Source: Moraxella sp. ZY210820 (lineage in GTDB: Bacteria > Pseudomonadota > Gammaproteobacteria > Pseudomonadales > Moraxellaceae). From it: a DNA stretch of 64,000 bases. The notes beneath the pieces are model-generated. The model made no database searches. It saw only the letters and a list, made by a program, of their open reading frames with translations, and was not told the origin of the DNA. Below, in pieces: positions 7,927 through 15,938 of this stretch. The stretch is from positions 620,001 to 684,000 of the forward strand of contig NZ_CP089978.1 in assembly GCF_030674635.1 (NCBI RefSeq), read 5' to 3'. A program made the translations under genes and the position numbers. How positions within the stretch are numbered: position 1 is the first letter of the stretch; every line of letters starts with the position of its first letter.

Positions 7927-8316
7927 ATGCCGTGGCGAAATAATCATTTTTTAACCGACTTATTGCAATGGCTAAACACTTATGCAACGGTCATTTTTGG
8001 CTTTTTCTTAGCCGTATTTATTTCAATTTTTAGTACGGCTAAAAAACATGGCAAGATTGATTGGTTAGAAGCTCTTATCTGTGGCGGTTTAACGGTCGCA
8101 ATAGCAAGTATCTTAAATTACATCAATTTGCCTAATCAACTGGCTATCTTTATCGGTGGCTTTATCGGTTTTAAAGGCAGTTTGTGGGTCGAGGAGAAAT
8201 TTAATCAAGAGTATCATCGGCGTTATCCACCGCCACATTATCCGCCATCAAACCATCATCACCATCAACCAACACAGGAGCAAAAAAGTGGAACAAACTC
8301 AACAACTGATGAGTAG
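7927..8316 (+). CDS. Phage holin (lambda/P2 gpY-like)
   Basis: 129 residues from ATG 7927, chosen because 'ggagg' lies 7 bp upstream. Three predicted membrane segments (about residues 14-34, 42-62, 70-86: 'FGFFLAVFISIFST', 'ALICGGLTVAIASILNYI', 'LAIFIGGFIGFKGSLWV') and a Pro/His-rich hydrophilic tail. This matches class-III-type phage holins that release the endolysin. The 3' end overlaps the endolysin start in another frame, a typical lysis-cassette arrangement. Confidence 0.85.
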   Translation: MPWRNNHFLTDLLQWLNTYATVIFGFFLAVFISIFSTAKKHGKIDWLEALICGGLTVAIASILNYINLPNQLAIFIGGFIGFKGSLWVEEKFNQEYHRRYPPPHYPPSNHHHHQPTQEQKSGTNSTTDE

Positions 8317-8818
8317 TCCAGAATTGGACTGGATTGCTGAAGCACGCAAACATATCGGTTTAACTGAAACAGTCGGAGCAAAACATAACGCAACGATTGT
8401 AAGCTGGGTAAAAGACTTGGGCGGTTGGTGGCAAGATGACGAAGTGCCGTGGTGCGGTGTTTTTATCGCCCATTGTCTAAAATCGGTTGGTATCAAATAT
8501 CCCAAACATTGGTATCGTGCTTTGGCATACGCTGATGAAACTTTAGCCACTAAGCTAGAAAAACCTGCCTATGGTTGCGTGGCTGTGAAAAAACGTAAGG
8601 GCGGTGGTCATGTGTGCTTTATCGTGGGGCGTGATGAAAAAACCAATAAACTGTTGTGTTTAGGTGGCAATCAAGGCAATGCGGTCAATATCCGTTTATA
8701 TAACGAAACTGATTTTGACGGTTTTTATTGGTACGGTCGCACGCCTAATCCAGCCCCACATCGTTATGATTTAAATTTAATTGCGGGCAATTTTAAACCT
8801 GCAGGCAACGAAGCATAG
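8288..8818 (+). CDS. Endolysin, TIGR02594-type peptidoglycan hydrolase
   Basis: About 177 residues. I choose GTG 8288 because 'aggagc' sits 6 bp upstream; ATG 8309 is the alternative. Motifs: 'WIAEARKHIGLTE', 'VPWCGVFIAHCLKSVG' (catalytic Cys region) and 'GGHVCFIVGRD' (catalytic His region), the Cys/His arrangement of the NlpC/P60-CHAP-like fold. No signal peptide, so release depends on the holin encoded just upstream. Overlaps the holin gene by 29 bp. Confidence 0.85.
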   Translation: MEQTQQLMSSPELDWIAEARKHIGLTETVGAKHNATIVSWVKDLGGWWQDDEVPWCGVFIAHCLKSVGIKYPKHWYRALAYADETLATKLEKPAYGCVAVKKRKGGGHVCFIVGRDEKTNKLLCLGGNQGNAVNIRLYNETDFDGFYWYGRTPNPAPHRYDLNLIAGNFKPAGNEA

Positions 8819-8827
8819 GATATTATC

Positions 8828-9208
8828 ATGCACCATTTAGCCGAGTTGAAACGATATTTAAATCAGCAAATGCCACGATTAACTGATGATAAAGTCCATT
8901 TATTTATTGTTAATGGTGGCTATGTTAATCAACATTTAGAATATACCGCTCGGCTATTATTTTTAGATTGTCGTCATGACCCTATCTTTATTTTAAATCA
9001 TATTAAATTGTGGCTCAAAAAACATCATCGACATTTAAAACCGAACGGCTCACAAATTGAAATTAATTTTAGCAGTGAAGTGATTGATACTAATACTTTT
9101 GATTTAGAAATTGATTTTATCCAGTATGATGATTTAAATATCAATGCGGATACTGGAGAATATGTCATTTGTGATAATACTGCTCACCTTAAAATGTTAG
9201 GTTTGTAA
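8828..9208 (+). CDS. R: Tail completion protein (P2 gpR family)
   Basis: 126 residues with the family pattern 'LAELKRYLNQQMP', 'YTARLLFLDCRHDPIFILNHIKLWLKKHH' and 'FDLEIDFIQYDDL'. It caps the tail for head joining in P2. The gpS gene begins immediately after its stop. No Rz/Rz1-like spanin was seen between endolysin and this gene, although P2 has LysB/LysC there. Confidence 0.88.
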   Translation: MHHLAELKRYLNQQMPRLTDDKVHLFIVNGGYVNQHLEYTARLLFLDCRHDPIFILNHIKLWLKKHHRHLKPNGSQIEINFSSEVIDTNTFDLEIDFIQYDDLNINADTGEYVICDNTAHLKMLGL

Positions 9209-9649
9209 ATGTATTTTTCAGCTTTAAATACATGGCTCAATCAAATTGCATTATCGCTTGATGATAGTCAAAAAAGAGATTTAATGCGTAAAATATCGTT
9301 GGGATTAAAACAGCGAACCGCTCAACGTATTAAAAATCAACTTGACCCAAGCGGTGCAAAATTTGTGCCACGCAAACGAGACCAGATTGGCAAAAAGAAA
9401 CGCACAGGAGCATTATTTCAGGGGATACATCGGCAACTCAAAACAGATTATACAGCTGATAAAGCCAGTGTCGGTTTTGCAGGGCGAACAGGGAATATCG
9501 CTTTAATTCATCACGAAGGGCGGACGGTAAAGCCGACTAGAATCGCACAGCCTACCGCTTATCCAGTGCGTGAATTGGTTGGTTTTAGCGATGATGATGT
9601 GCAATGGATTGAGCAACAAATTCATAATTTTATGAGTAATTTAGCATGA
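9209..9649 (+). CDS. S: Tail completion protein (P2 gpS family)
   Basis: 146 residues. Family motifs: 'LGLKQRTAQRIKNQLDPSGAKFVPRK', 'GALFQGIHRQLKT', 'VGFAGRTGNIALIHHEGR' and 'YPVRELVGFSDDDVQWIEQQI'. Works with gpR to finish the tail neck. Starts at the base after the gpR stop; the next gene (Com-like) overlaps its stop by 4 bp. Confidence 0.92.
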   Translation: MYFSALNTWLNQIALSLDDSQKRDLMRKISLGLKQRTAQRIKNQLDPSGAKFVPRKRDQIGKKKRTGALFQGIHRQLKTDYTADKASVGFAGRTGNIALIHHEGRTVKPTRIAQPTAYPVRELVGFSDDDVQWIEQQIHNFMSNLA

Positions 9650-9849
9650 AAGAATTTAGATGTACTTGCGGACGGCTTTTAGCGAAAGTTGAAAATCGTG
9701 CGGTAAAAGTACAAATTAAGTGTCCACGTTGTAGCGTGGTTAATCATTGGAACGTCTTGAACGTCGGGTCAGATAGCCATGAGCTACCTTTACAGGAAAA
9801 TAAACATGGCGATGAAAGTCAAAACGGACGAAAGTCCAGTCCAATATAA
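9646..9849 (+). CDS. Com-like zinc-binding regulator
   Basis: 67 residues. N-terminal 'FRCTCGRLLAKVE' and 'IKCPRC' supply a CxC...CPxC zinc site like phage Mu Com, the translational activator of mom. The gene overlaps gpS by 4 bp and the following DNA methylase by 44 bp. By analogy it could control translation of the methylase by opening its start region. Com plus Dam pairs are common in P2-like and Mu-like prophages. Confidence 0.75.
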   Translation: MKEFRCTCGRLLAKVENRAVKVQIKCPRCSVVNHWNVLNVGSDSHELPLQENKHGDESQNGRKSSPI

Positions 9850-10627
9850 TCCGTCTGGTCGCTCATTTAGTGGCTGGTTAGGCGGTAAATATCAACTTGC
9901 ACGCACTATTATTGAGATGATGCCACAACATAAATATTATGTCGAAGTATTTGGTGGTGCAGGTTGGGTATTATTTAAAAAATCCCCAAGTCAAACTGAG
10001 TGCATCAACGATATTAACGGTGATTTAATCAATTTATACCGTGTTTTAAAATATCATAAAGATGCGTTTTTAAAAGAGTTTGAATATCAGTTAATTAGCC
10101 GTGATGAGTTTAATCGTGCTAAATCTGAAAATCCGCAATCATTAACAGATATTCAGCGTGCTTGTCGTTTTTATTTTATTTTGCGTACTTGTTATGGTTG
10201 TCGTATTGATAATCCTACTTTTTCGCAACGTGTTACACGCTCTAGCAGTTTAAAATTGGGTGATGAATTAGATGAGATTATCACAAGCGTACATCAGCGT
10301 TTGCAACGTGTGATGATTGAAAATCAATCTTATGATAATTTAATTCGTCAGCAAGACCATGTCGATACTTTATTTTATATCGACCCACCTTATTATAATT
10401 GTGAAAATTATTATGGTAAGGATATTTTTGGGCGTGATGATTTTGACAACTTGAAAAATATTTTACTTAATATCAAAGGTAAATTTATTTTAAGTCTAAA
10501 TGATGTGCCTGAAGTGCGTGAATTATTTAAGGATTTTAATATTCACAGCAAGAAAATCCGTTGGTCGGTTAATTCTACAACAAGCAATAATGAGCTTGGC
10601 AAAGAAGTGATTATTACTAATTTCTAA
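9806..10627 (+). CDS. dam: DNA adenine methylase, D12 class
   Basis: 273 residues from ATG 9806 ('aggaaaa' RBS upstream; an in-frame ATG at 9779 is less likely). Motifs: 'FSGWLGGKYQLARTI' (N-terminal D12 signature), 'YVEVFGGAGWVLFKK' (AdoMet-binding) and 'DTLFYIDPPYYNCENYYG' (catalytic DPPY, about residue 192). Adds N6-methyl groups to phage DNA, probably against host restriction. No partner endonuclease is nearby, so it is a solitary methylase. Last gene of the rightward head/lysis operon. Confidence 0.9.
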   Translation: MAMKVKTDESPVQYNPSGRSFSGWLGGKYQLARTIIEMMPQHKYYVEVFGGAGWVLFKKSPSQTECINDINGDLINLYRVLKYHKDAFLKEFEYQLISRDEFNRAKSENPQSLTDIQRACRFYFILRTCYGCRIDNPTFSQRVTRSSSLKLGDELDEIITSVHQRLQRVMIENQSYDNLIRQQDHVDTLFYIDPPYYNCENYYGKDIFGRDDFDNLKNILLNIKGKFILSLNDVPEVRELFKDFNIHSKKIRWSVNSTTSNNELGKEVIITNF

Positions 10628-10656
10628 AAAATAGGGGATTAAATATCCCCTATTTT
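10626..10656. terminator. Bidirectional terminator
   Basis: AAAAATAGGGGA / TATCCCCTATTTTT stem with a short loop and A/T runs on both sides. It ends the rightward head operon and also overlaps the stop of the leftward cassette-A protein. Confidence 0.85.
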
Positions 10657-10853
10657 TGATGTTTTTCGGCATATTCTTTGATGGCTTTGACAATCAATTC
10701 ATTTTGAGCCATATTCAAATCTTCAGCAATTTTTTTAATCAATTCAACATCATCACGATGTAATTTGTATGACTTGGTCATAATCCCACGTTTAGCATCG
10801 CTATCGGTTTGAATTTGGGTACGAGTTTTTGGTTTTTCAACAATTTTTGGCAT
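10650..10853 (-). CDS. Ribbon-helix-helix-type small DNA-binding protein, cassette A
   Basis: 67 residues. N-terminal 'MPKIVEKPKTR' plus 'DSDAKRG' is shared with the protein at 32007-32204 (same spacing). The rest looks like a ribbon-helix-helix fold: a short strand 'KSYKLHRDD', helix 'VELIKKIAEDLN', 'MAQNELIVKAIKEYAEKHQ'. Probably a dimeric repressor. It is the second gene of a self-contained unit with promoter (11101-11129), hydrophobic peptide (10959-11024) and terminator. The likely operator is the TAGG-N5-CCTA repeat in the promoter. Function not known. Confidence 0.7.
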   Translation of the reverse strand: MPKIVEKPKTRTQIQTDSDAKRGIMTKSYKLHRDDVELIKKIAEDLNMAQNELIVKAIKEYAEKHQK

Positions 10854-10896
10854 AATACTTGACCTTTCTAAAAAATCAGATTAATATAAAGTTAAG

Positions 10897-10956
10897 GAGT
10901 GACTAGCGTTTCCACTAGCCAGAACCTTAGCGAGTACCAGTCGCCTTAGGTTTATT
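10897..10956 (-). other. Two stem-loops between peptide and RHH gene, cassette A
   Basis: AACCTTAGCGA (10923-10933) pairs imperfectly with TCGCCTTAGGTT (10941-10952), and CTAGCG/CACTAG form a second small hairpin at 10903-10918. Cassette B has two stronger hairpins in the same interval. They may control translation or processing of the bicistronic message. Confidence 0.45.
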
Positions 10957-10958
10957 TG

Positions 10959-11024
10959 TTAGTAAACGTTACCGCTTACAACAAATAAGATGATGATTAC
11001 GATGAGCTTTAGTAGCGTTTTCAT
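10959..11024 (-). CDS. 21-residue hydrophobic peptide, cassette A
   Basis: Too short for normal ORF calling. Translation begins MKTLLKLIVIIILF and ends VVSGNVY. 'aaggag' lies 7 bp before the ATG. The peptide is one membrane helix after a Lys-containing N-terminus. The paralogue at 32316-32381 has the same length, ends VSNNVY, and is identical at 12 of 21 positions although most shared codons differ at the third base, which argues for selection on the peptide. It resembles in kind small membrane toxins or lysis/exclusion peptides, but I recognise no family. Confidence 0.75.
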   Translation of the reverse strand: MKTLLKLIVIIILFVVSGNVY

Positions 11025-11045
11025 CGTCTTACTCCTTAATTTTTT

Positions 11046-11067
11046 ATCGGTATCGGTGGCTACCGAT
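11046..11067 (-). other. Leader hairpin, cassette A
   Basis: ATCGGTA / TACCGAT, 7-bp stem and 8-nt loop, in the 5' leader 22 bp before the peptide start codon. Cassette B has a hairpin (GATTAG/CTAATC) at the same place. Confidence 0.55.
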
Positions 11068-11100
11068 TTACCAATCTAACAACCCTTGCTAGATGTTTAT

Positions 11101-11129
11101 ATTATAGGTCATTCCTACATAAAAATCAA
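11101..11129 (-). promoter_or_regulatory. Sigma70-type promoter and operator, cassette A
   Basis: Minus strand TTGATT - 17 bp - TATAAT, near consensus. The spacer contains the inverted repeat TAGG-AATGA-CCTA (11105-11117), placed like the perfect palindrome in cassette B. Likely autoregulated by the RHH protein. Confidence 0.7.
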
Positions 11130-11203
11130 GCATTAGTTTTACTTTTTTAAAAAAATCTCTTTAAATTTCAATCATATTCCCAACATCAGGAATATGATAA
11201 TGT

Positions 11204-12361
11204 CTAAATACTCGCCTCTAATTCTAATTGTGTTGTCAGCCCACTGGTTGAGTATTGATGTGTCGCTTTTGCTACAATCCACCGCAAACCATCAATCTGT
11301 GGCTTAAATCCTTGCAATTTAACAGCTTGCTCTGTAGATATATCAGGTATGCCAAAAGCCGTTGTGATACTAAATTTCGCCATCTTACGATTTTTCTCCG
11401 CCATTTTTGCTTGTACTGCTTGCTCGGCTTCTGCTTTGGTCGCAAAAGTACCTTTTAATACTTTGGTTTTAGTGCGTTTATCATCACCATCGCCATAGTG
11501 TTCAACATCACCAGCTATTACTTTAGTGCGTGTGCCTAAACGTTCCTTGACTTGTGGCTTGGCTGGCTTAGCTTTGATGTCTTGTTTTTTCTGTTCAGTT
11601 TTTGGGGTTGTTTTTTTATTGCTCGTTTTCTTATCTGTGGTTTTCTTCGGTTTTTTCTTCTCTACAGGTTTGCGTTTTGCCTGACTTTTGTCATAATAAT
11701 ATGCTGTTACCCCAGTATAATTGCCATCTGAGTCTTCTTCATTGTAGCGATATTGGTCGCCCATTTTTCGTGTAATGGTTAATGTCGGCATAGTTTTGCC
11801 TGATGCTGTTTTACCTTGCCCAGCGACAAAAATCAATAGCATATCCTTTTTTACTGCCATTTCCGCCCCATAGCGATTTGCCAAGCGTTGAATAAAACTT
11901 AAATCACTTTCATCAGTTTGGTCGATATGGGCAATTTTAATATTCGCCAAATTCGATGGCATATTGAGTTTAAGTTGATTATTTTTGGCAATGCTTTGGG
12001 CAATTTCACCAAAAGTTTTGCGATGAAAAGACTGACTTTTTCCTGATTTAATTTCCCCACGCAAATTCGCTGAACTGGCTTTAATGGTAATGGTATCAGG
12101 CGTGCCAGCCCATTCCACTTCATCGACGATAAAATCGCCTTTGTCGGTTAATGGCTCGCCCTTAAAACCAAGTTGGCAGTTAATTTTTACCCCACGTTTG
12201 GGCAATTCTAATTTTCCGTCATGGTCGTCCAATACGATGTCGAGCTGGTCGGCTTCTTTGGCTCGGTTATCGGTCAATGATACCGAGATAATCCGTTGTA
12301 CAATAACATCATTGAGCGGTTTATTATCAACGGTTAAAATACATACAGGCGTTTTTAGCAT
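11204..12361 (-). CDS. D: Late control protein / tail hub (P2 gpD family)
   Basis: 385 residues. N-terminal 'VQRIISVSLTDNRAKEADQLDIVLDDHDGKLELPKRG' and middle 'FGEIAQSIAKNNQLKLNM' and 'ESDLSFIQRLANRYGAEMAVKKD' are gpD (phage_GPD, gp27-like hub) landmarks. About residues 220-275 are a Lys/Thr/Pro-rich linker absent from P2 gpD. The C-terminus 'IDGLRWIVAKATHQYSTSGLTTQLELE' is typical. It forms the hub above the spike gpV. Last gene of the tail operon. RBS 'aaggag' upstream. Confidence 0.92.
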   Translation of the reverse strand: MLKTPVCILTVDNKPLNDVIVQRIISVSLTDNRAKEADQLDIVLDDHDGKLELPKRGVKINCQLGFKGEPLTDKGDFIVDEVEWAGTPDTITIKASSANLRGEIKSGKSQSFHRKTFGEIAQSIAKNNQLKLNMPSNLANIKIAHIDQTDESDLSFIQRLANRYGAEMAVKKDMLLIFVAGQGKTASGKTMPTLTITRKMGDQYRYNEEDSDGNYTGVTAYYYDKSQAKRKPVEKKKPKKTTDKKTSNKKTTPKTEQKKQDIKAKPAKPQVKERLGTRTKVIAGDVEHYGDGDDKRTKTKVLKGTFATKAEAEQAVQAKMAEKNRKMAKFSITTAFGIPDISTEQAVKLQGFKPQIDGLRWIVAKATHQYSTSGLTTQLELEASI

Positions 12362-12373
12362 TTTTACATCTCC

Positions 12374-12772
12374 TTAGTTGGCTATTTTATCGTCATCTAC
12401 ACGCACAAGTTTTAAGCTAAAATCAATCTTGCGTGGTACACCCAACTCAATCAAGATTGATTTTGTCTCATCAAGTGATGTAATAATATACACGCCATAC
12501 ACATAGCCATTGCCATCAACAAGGGTAAATCCTTGACCACTGTCCGCCATGCTTGCCAAGTCATCTAAAAATTTACGTTTACCAAAACCATGCTCTTCAT
12601 AAACATTACCATTCAGGGTAATATTTTCTTCGCCATGACCGATAAACTGCTTTTTTGCACGCCCATTAGCGACCGCATTTTCTGCATAATTCCACTGGCG
12701 TTGGCGTTGTAACTCATTAAATGCCAAGTCAGATAGAGTAAATACAAATTGACCCAGTGCCATGATTGCCAT
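12374..12772 (-). CDS. U: Tail protein U (P2 gpU family)
   Basis: 132 residues with 'MALGQFVFTLSDLAFNELQRQRQWNYAENA', 'RKFLDDLASMADSGQGFTLVDGNGYVYG' and 'VYIITSLDETKSILIELGVPRKIDFSLKLVRVDDD', the standard gpU pattern. Baseplate-to-tube connector of contractile tails. 12 bp before gpD; follows the tape measure gene by 14 bp. Confidence 0.93.
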   Translation of the reverse strand: MAIMALGQFVFTLSDLAFNELQRQRQWNYAENAVANGRAKKQFIGHGEENITLNGNVYEEHGFGKRKFLDDLASMADSGQGFTLVDGNGYVYGVYIITSLDETKSILIELGVPRKIDFSLKLVRVDDDKIAN

Positions 12773-12786
12773 AATTTTGCTCCTGT

Positions 12787-15429
12787 TTACGCATAATCGC
12801 CATAACTACGGCGTTGTTGTGCTGCAAGTTTAAGTTGATGTTGTTGTAACTGTCTATCCACAATACTCGCGACCATATTTGGGTCGCTGACTCCTGAAAT
12901 ATTGATATTCGCCCCAGCAAAATGATTGACGCTCGACCGATTGACATTGGCTTTCAATGGTGCAACTGCTGTCACTTTCGGTGTGGCTTGCAACGATGTC
13001 GGTTGTGCCATAGTAGGTACTGATGGAATACTTGGAATAGACACTTTCGGAATACGATTTAATTGAGCAATCAGGCTATTTACTGCTGAAATTGCACCAT
13101 TGATAGGAGCAACCAAGCCATTGTAAACACTTGCACCTACAGAACTTAAAAACGCTTTAAAATTGTTAAAGTGTGTTCCTGCACTTGCCACAAATAAGGC
13201 AATTTTAGCAGCGGTTTCACCAAGCCAACGTCCAATGGTCATAAAGGTTTCTACAACAATCCCAATCAGTGAGCCAAGCATCATCCCAAAGAGATGTCCT
13301 AAATTAGTCGCTGTTTGTAATTGTTCATTATTGGCTTGCATAGGGGAAAGCATTTCCAATAACACACCCTTAAAAATATTCCAAATTGAAACCAAGCTAT
13401 CCCATATTGGGCGTAATGGCTCTAAGGCTATTTTTAGTTGGTTAAATGCTATTGACACACTATCGACCATTGGAGCAAGTCCCAATTTTAAACCGTCCCA
13501 AAAACCTTTAAAAAAGGCTTTAATCGGTTGCCAATAGCGATGAATTGCTAAAGCCACTACAGCAATTAACGCGATAATTACTGTCAAAGGGTTGGTTAAG
13601 GTAGCAATCGCTAAGGCTCTTAAACCTAACACTGCTAGGGGAATGGCTTTTTTACTTAAAAATAACAAAGCACCACTTAAACGGCTAACCATTGCTACAG
13701 CTCCAGTACCTATACCGCCCATGCCAATAGATGCAAGGCTCACTTTAAGTAAAGCCAACGGTCCGATAAATGCTGTGATTGCCAAAGCACCTGCACTTAA
13801 TGCTCCTAAAACTGCGACCATAACCACAGCAATTTTCATTAACGTACTTGCCAATTCTGGATTTGCGACCGACCAAGCATGGACTTTATCCGCCACTGCA
13901 CCAATTTTATCCATCACTTGATTGACTAGGGGCAGAAGAGTTGCTCCTGCAGTCATGGCGACTGCTGACATTTTATTTTTCATTAATTGTAGATTATTTG
14001 CAGTCGTGGCAGCACGGCTTGCATATTCTGCTTCCATTGAGCCAGCATACTTACTTTTATCACTCACCGCCTGTAAGTTTTTCTGTAATGTGCCTAAATT
14101 CTCTGCATATTGAGCAACAATAGGCAACGCTTCAGAACCAAAAATATCATTGGTAATCGCCACCCGTTTATCTTTATCTAACTTGCCAATAGCGGTCATG
14201 ACTTGAGCAACGGTTGCATTGGCATCGACTTGCATATCTTTGGCAATTTTTTTGTGGTCTAAGCCCAGTTCTTTAAATGCTGCCTTTTGCGATTTAGTCG
14301 CAGATTCGCCTTTGGTTAAGGCTAAAATCATATTTTTAATCCCTGTTGCTGCCACATCAGGCTGGACTGCCGTCAATGATGCAGCCATTGCAGCAATACT
14401 ACTTGATGCAAAACCGCCAACTTCGCCCAGTGAGCCAATCCGCTGTACCACTTCCATTACTTTTTTAGCTTCGTTGGGCGAGTTATTGCCAAGCCAGTTA
14501 ATTTTATCTGCCAAAGCCACCACTTCGGGCTGTGTCATTTTAAATGCGGTTCGCATTTCTGCCATCGCTTGACCTGCTTCATCTGCTGTAATATCAAAGG
14601 CGACACCCATTTTAATGGCACTTTCGCCAAAAGACAGCAATTCATTTTTAGCAATACCTGATTGTCCCCCTGCTGATATAATTTTGGCAATATCATTAGC
14701 GGTCATTGGTAAGCGTTTACTCAATCCAATGATGTCTTGTTCCATTTGTTTGAATTGTTGTGGCGTATCAAAATCAACCACTTTTTTGACGTCTGCCATC
14801 GAACTTTCAAAATCCATTGCCATTTTTACAGGCACAATCATAGACGCTGTTCCTGCGGTTGCTTGTAGTGCAAAATTACCACTTTTCTCCCTTAAAGTAG
14901 CAATCGTTTCTTGCGTTTTTTTATAGCGTTCTTGAGCTTGTTTTACTTGCTCTAACTTTTTCTTACGTTGCTCTAAAACAGCATTACCTTGCTCAATTTT
15001 TTTGCGTAAATCAATTTCCGCACCCACAAAATTTTTAGTGTTAATGCCAGCTTCATTCAGCACCTTACGATAGCCCTGCAATTTTAGCGTTTGCGATTGT
15101 TGAGCCTGTTCTAAATATCTCACTGCTTTACGAGCCTGTTCAAATTCTTTAATCATTGCTTTAGTTGGGTTAGCAGTTTGAGCCAACTGTTGCCCAAGCT
15201 GTTGAGCTTTGGCTTTGGCTTGTTCCAACTCACTAGAAGTTTGTTTTAACACCTCGTGCATACGCTTAAAAGAAGTGATATTCCCCATGCTTTGGTTAAG
15301 TTTTTTCATCTCTTCTTTTTGCTCTTTAAGTGCTTTAGAGACTTTATCACTACTTTGTGTGATGTCTTTGAGTGGCTCAGACACTTTATCAATCAACGAT
15401 AAAACCGCTTCTAAATTTAATTTTGCCAT
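12787..15429 (-). CDS. T: Tail tape measure protein (P2 gpT family)
   Basis: 880 residues. N-terminal 170 residues are coiled coil (AQQLGQQLAQ, EQARKAVRYLEQAQ, EQRKKKLEQVKQAQERY). About 200-520 is the conserved tape-measure domain ('DFESSMADVKKVVDFDTPQQF', 'LAALKTN'-like 'LGLDHKKIAKDMQ'). Several hydrophobic segments follow at about 535-640 ('VVMVAVLGALSAGALAITAFIGPLALL', 'LTVIIALIAVVALAIHRYW'), which probably enter the host membrane. It sets tail length, about 130 nm by the usual 1.5 angstrom per residue rule. Follows the E/E' pair. Confidence 0.95.
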   Translation of the reverse strand: MAKLNLEAVLSLIDKVSEPLKDITQSSDKVSKALKEQKEEMKKLNQSMGNITSFKRMHEVLKQTSSELEQAKAKAQQLGQQLAQTANPTKAMIKEFEQARKAVRYLEQAQQSQTLKLQGYRKVLNEAGINTKNFVGAEIDLRKKIEQGNAVLEQRKKKLEQVKQAQERYKKTQETIATLREKSGNFALQATAGTASMIVPVKMAMDFESSMADVKKVVDFDTPQQFKQMEQDIIGLSKRLPMTANDIAKIISAGGQSGIAKNELLSFGESAIKMGVAFDITADEAGQAMAEMRTAFKMTQPEVVALADKINWLGNNSPNEAKKVMEVVQRIGSLGEVGGFASSSIAAMAASLTAVQPDVAATGIKNMILALTKGESATKSQKAAFKELGLDHKKIAKDMQVDANATVAQVMTAIGKLDKDKRVAITNDIFGSEALPIVAQYAENLGTLQKNLQAVSDKSKYAGSMEAEYASRAATTANNLQLMKNKMSAVAMTAGATLLPLVNQVMDKIGAVADKVHAWSVANPELASTLMKIAVVMVAVLGALSAGALAITAFIGPLALLKVSLASIGMGGIGTGAVAMVSRLSGALLFLSKKAIPLAVLGLRALAIATLTNPLTVIIALIAVVALAIHRYWQPIKAFFKGFWDGLKLGLAPMVDSVSIAFNQLKIALEPLRPIWDSLVSIWNIFKGVLLEMLSPMQANNEQLQTATNLGHLFGMMLGSLIGIVVETFMTIGRWLGETAAKIALFVASAGTHFNNFKAFLSSVGASVYNGLVAPINGAISAVNSLIAQLNRIPKVSIPSIPSVPTMAQPTSLQATPKVTAVAPLKANVNRSSVNHFAGANINISGVSDPNMVASIVDRQLQQHQLKLAAQQRRSYGDYA

Positions 15430-15450
15430 TTATTTTCAACCTATAAAAAT

Positions 15451-15467
15451 AGCCCTAAACTAGGGCT
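15451..15467 (-). other. Hairpin at the end of E'
   Basis: AGCCCTA-aac-TAGGGCT, a perfect 7-bp stem with a 3-nt loop overlapping the E' stop codon, 22 bp before the tape measure start. No T-run, so not a clear terminator; it may tune T expression. Confidence 0.5.
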
Positions 15468-15908
15468 ATTCTGTACTCCATCTTGCTACAGCCCGCTCTC
15501 GCCAAGCCATTAGCTCATCAAGTGTAAACTCGTCGCAGTCTTGCGGTGTCCAATGAAAAACGACCGCAATATCTGCAATCACTTCATCTACACTGCTGGG
15601 GAGTTGCTGTTGCTCACGAAAAAACCAATCATTGCTACCCCAAGCGTGGTAAAGTCGGCAGGGCTTAAGTTATATACATCTTGCTCGGTCATGGTTGGCA
15701 CGGTGATGCGTGTTGCCAATTTTGCGAGACTATCCACGTCCATCTGAATGACGTTGCTTAAACTTAAACCACGCAAAGCCCCTGTTTTCGGTTTATTGAG
15801 TTGTACAGTTTTGATGGTGTCATTGCCACGCTTAAAACCATCGTCAAATCCAACATTGACCACATCAGGGTTTTCGATTGGCAACGTATTATTTGCTTGT
15901 TCGTTCAT
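15466..15908 (-). CDS. gpE+E' frameshift product (tail assembly chaperone)
   Basis: A -1 shift on T_TTT_TTC (minus strand, 15624-15618) near the end of gpE leads out of the E frame into a frame reading REQQQLPSSVDEVIADIAVV and then FHWTPQDCDEFTLDELMAWR to a stop at 15466. 'VFHW.P...L.EL..WR' is the P2 E' signature. P2 uses the same -1 trick on a T-run in gene E. The extended protein binds the tape measure and recruits tube subunits. No separate start for E' is needed. Confidence 0.85.
15588..15908 (-). CDS. E: Tail assembly chaperone gpE
   Basis: 106 residues: 'TIKTVQLNKPKTGALRGLSL', 'MDVDSLAKLATRITVPTMTEQDVYNLSPADFTTLGVAMIGFF' are typical of P2 gpE. The gene sits between tail tube (FII) and tape measure (T). 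A slippery heptamer lies 8 codons before its stop, which yields the longer E+E' product. Confidence 0.9.
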   Translation of the reverse strand: MNEQANNTLPIENPDVVNVGFDDGFKRGNDTIKTVQLNKPKTGALRGLSLSNVIQMDVDSLAKLATRITVPTMTEQDVYNLSPADFTTLGVAMIGFFVSNSNSPAV

Positions 15909-15938
15909 TGATTTTCTCCAAAAAAATTAATCATGTAG

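Noticed and set aside
13163..15463. Several plus-strand ORFs opposite the tape measure gene
   Set aside because: Shadows of the strongly biased tape measure codon use; no RBS or family match.
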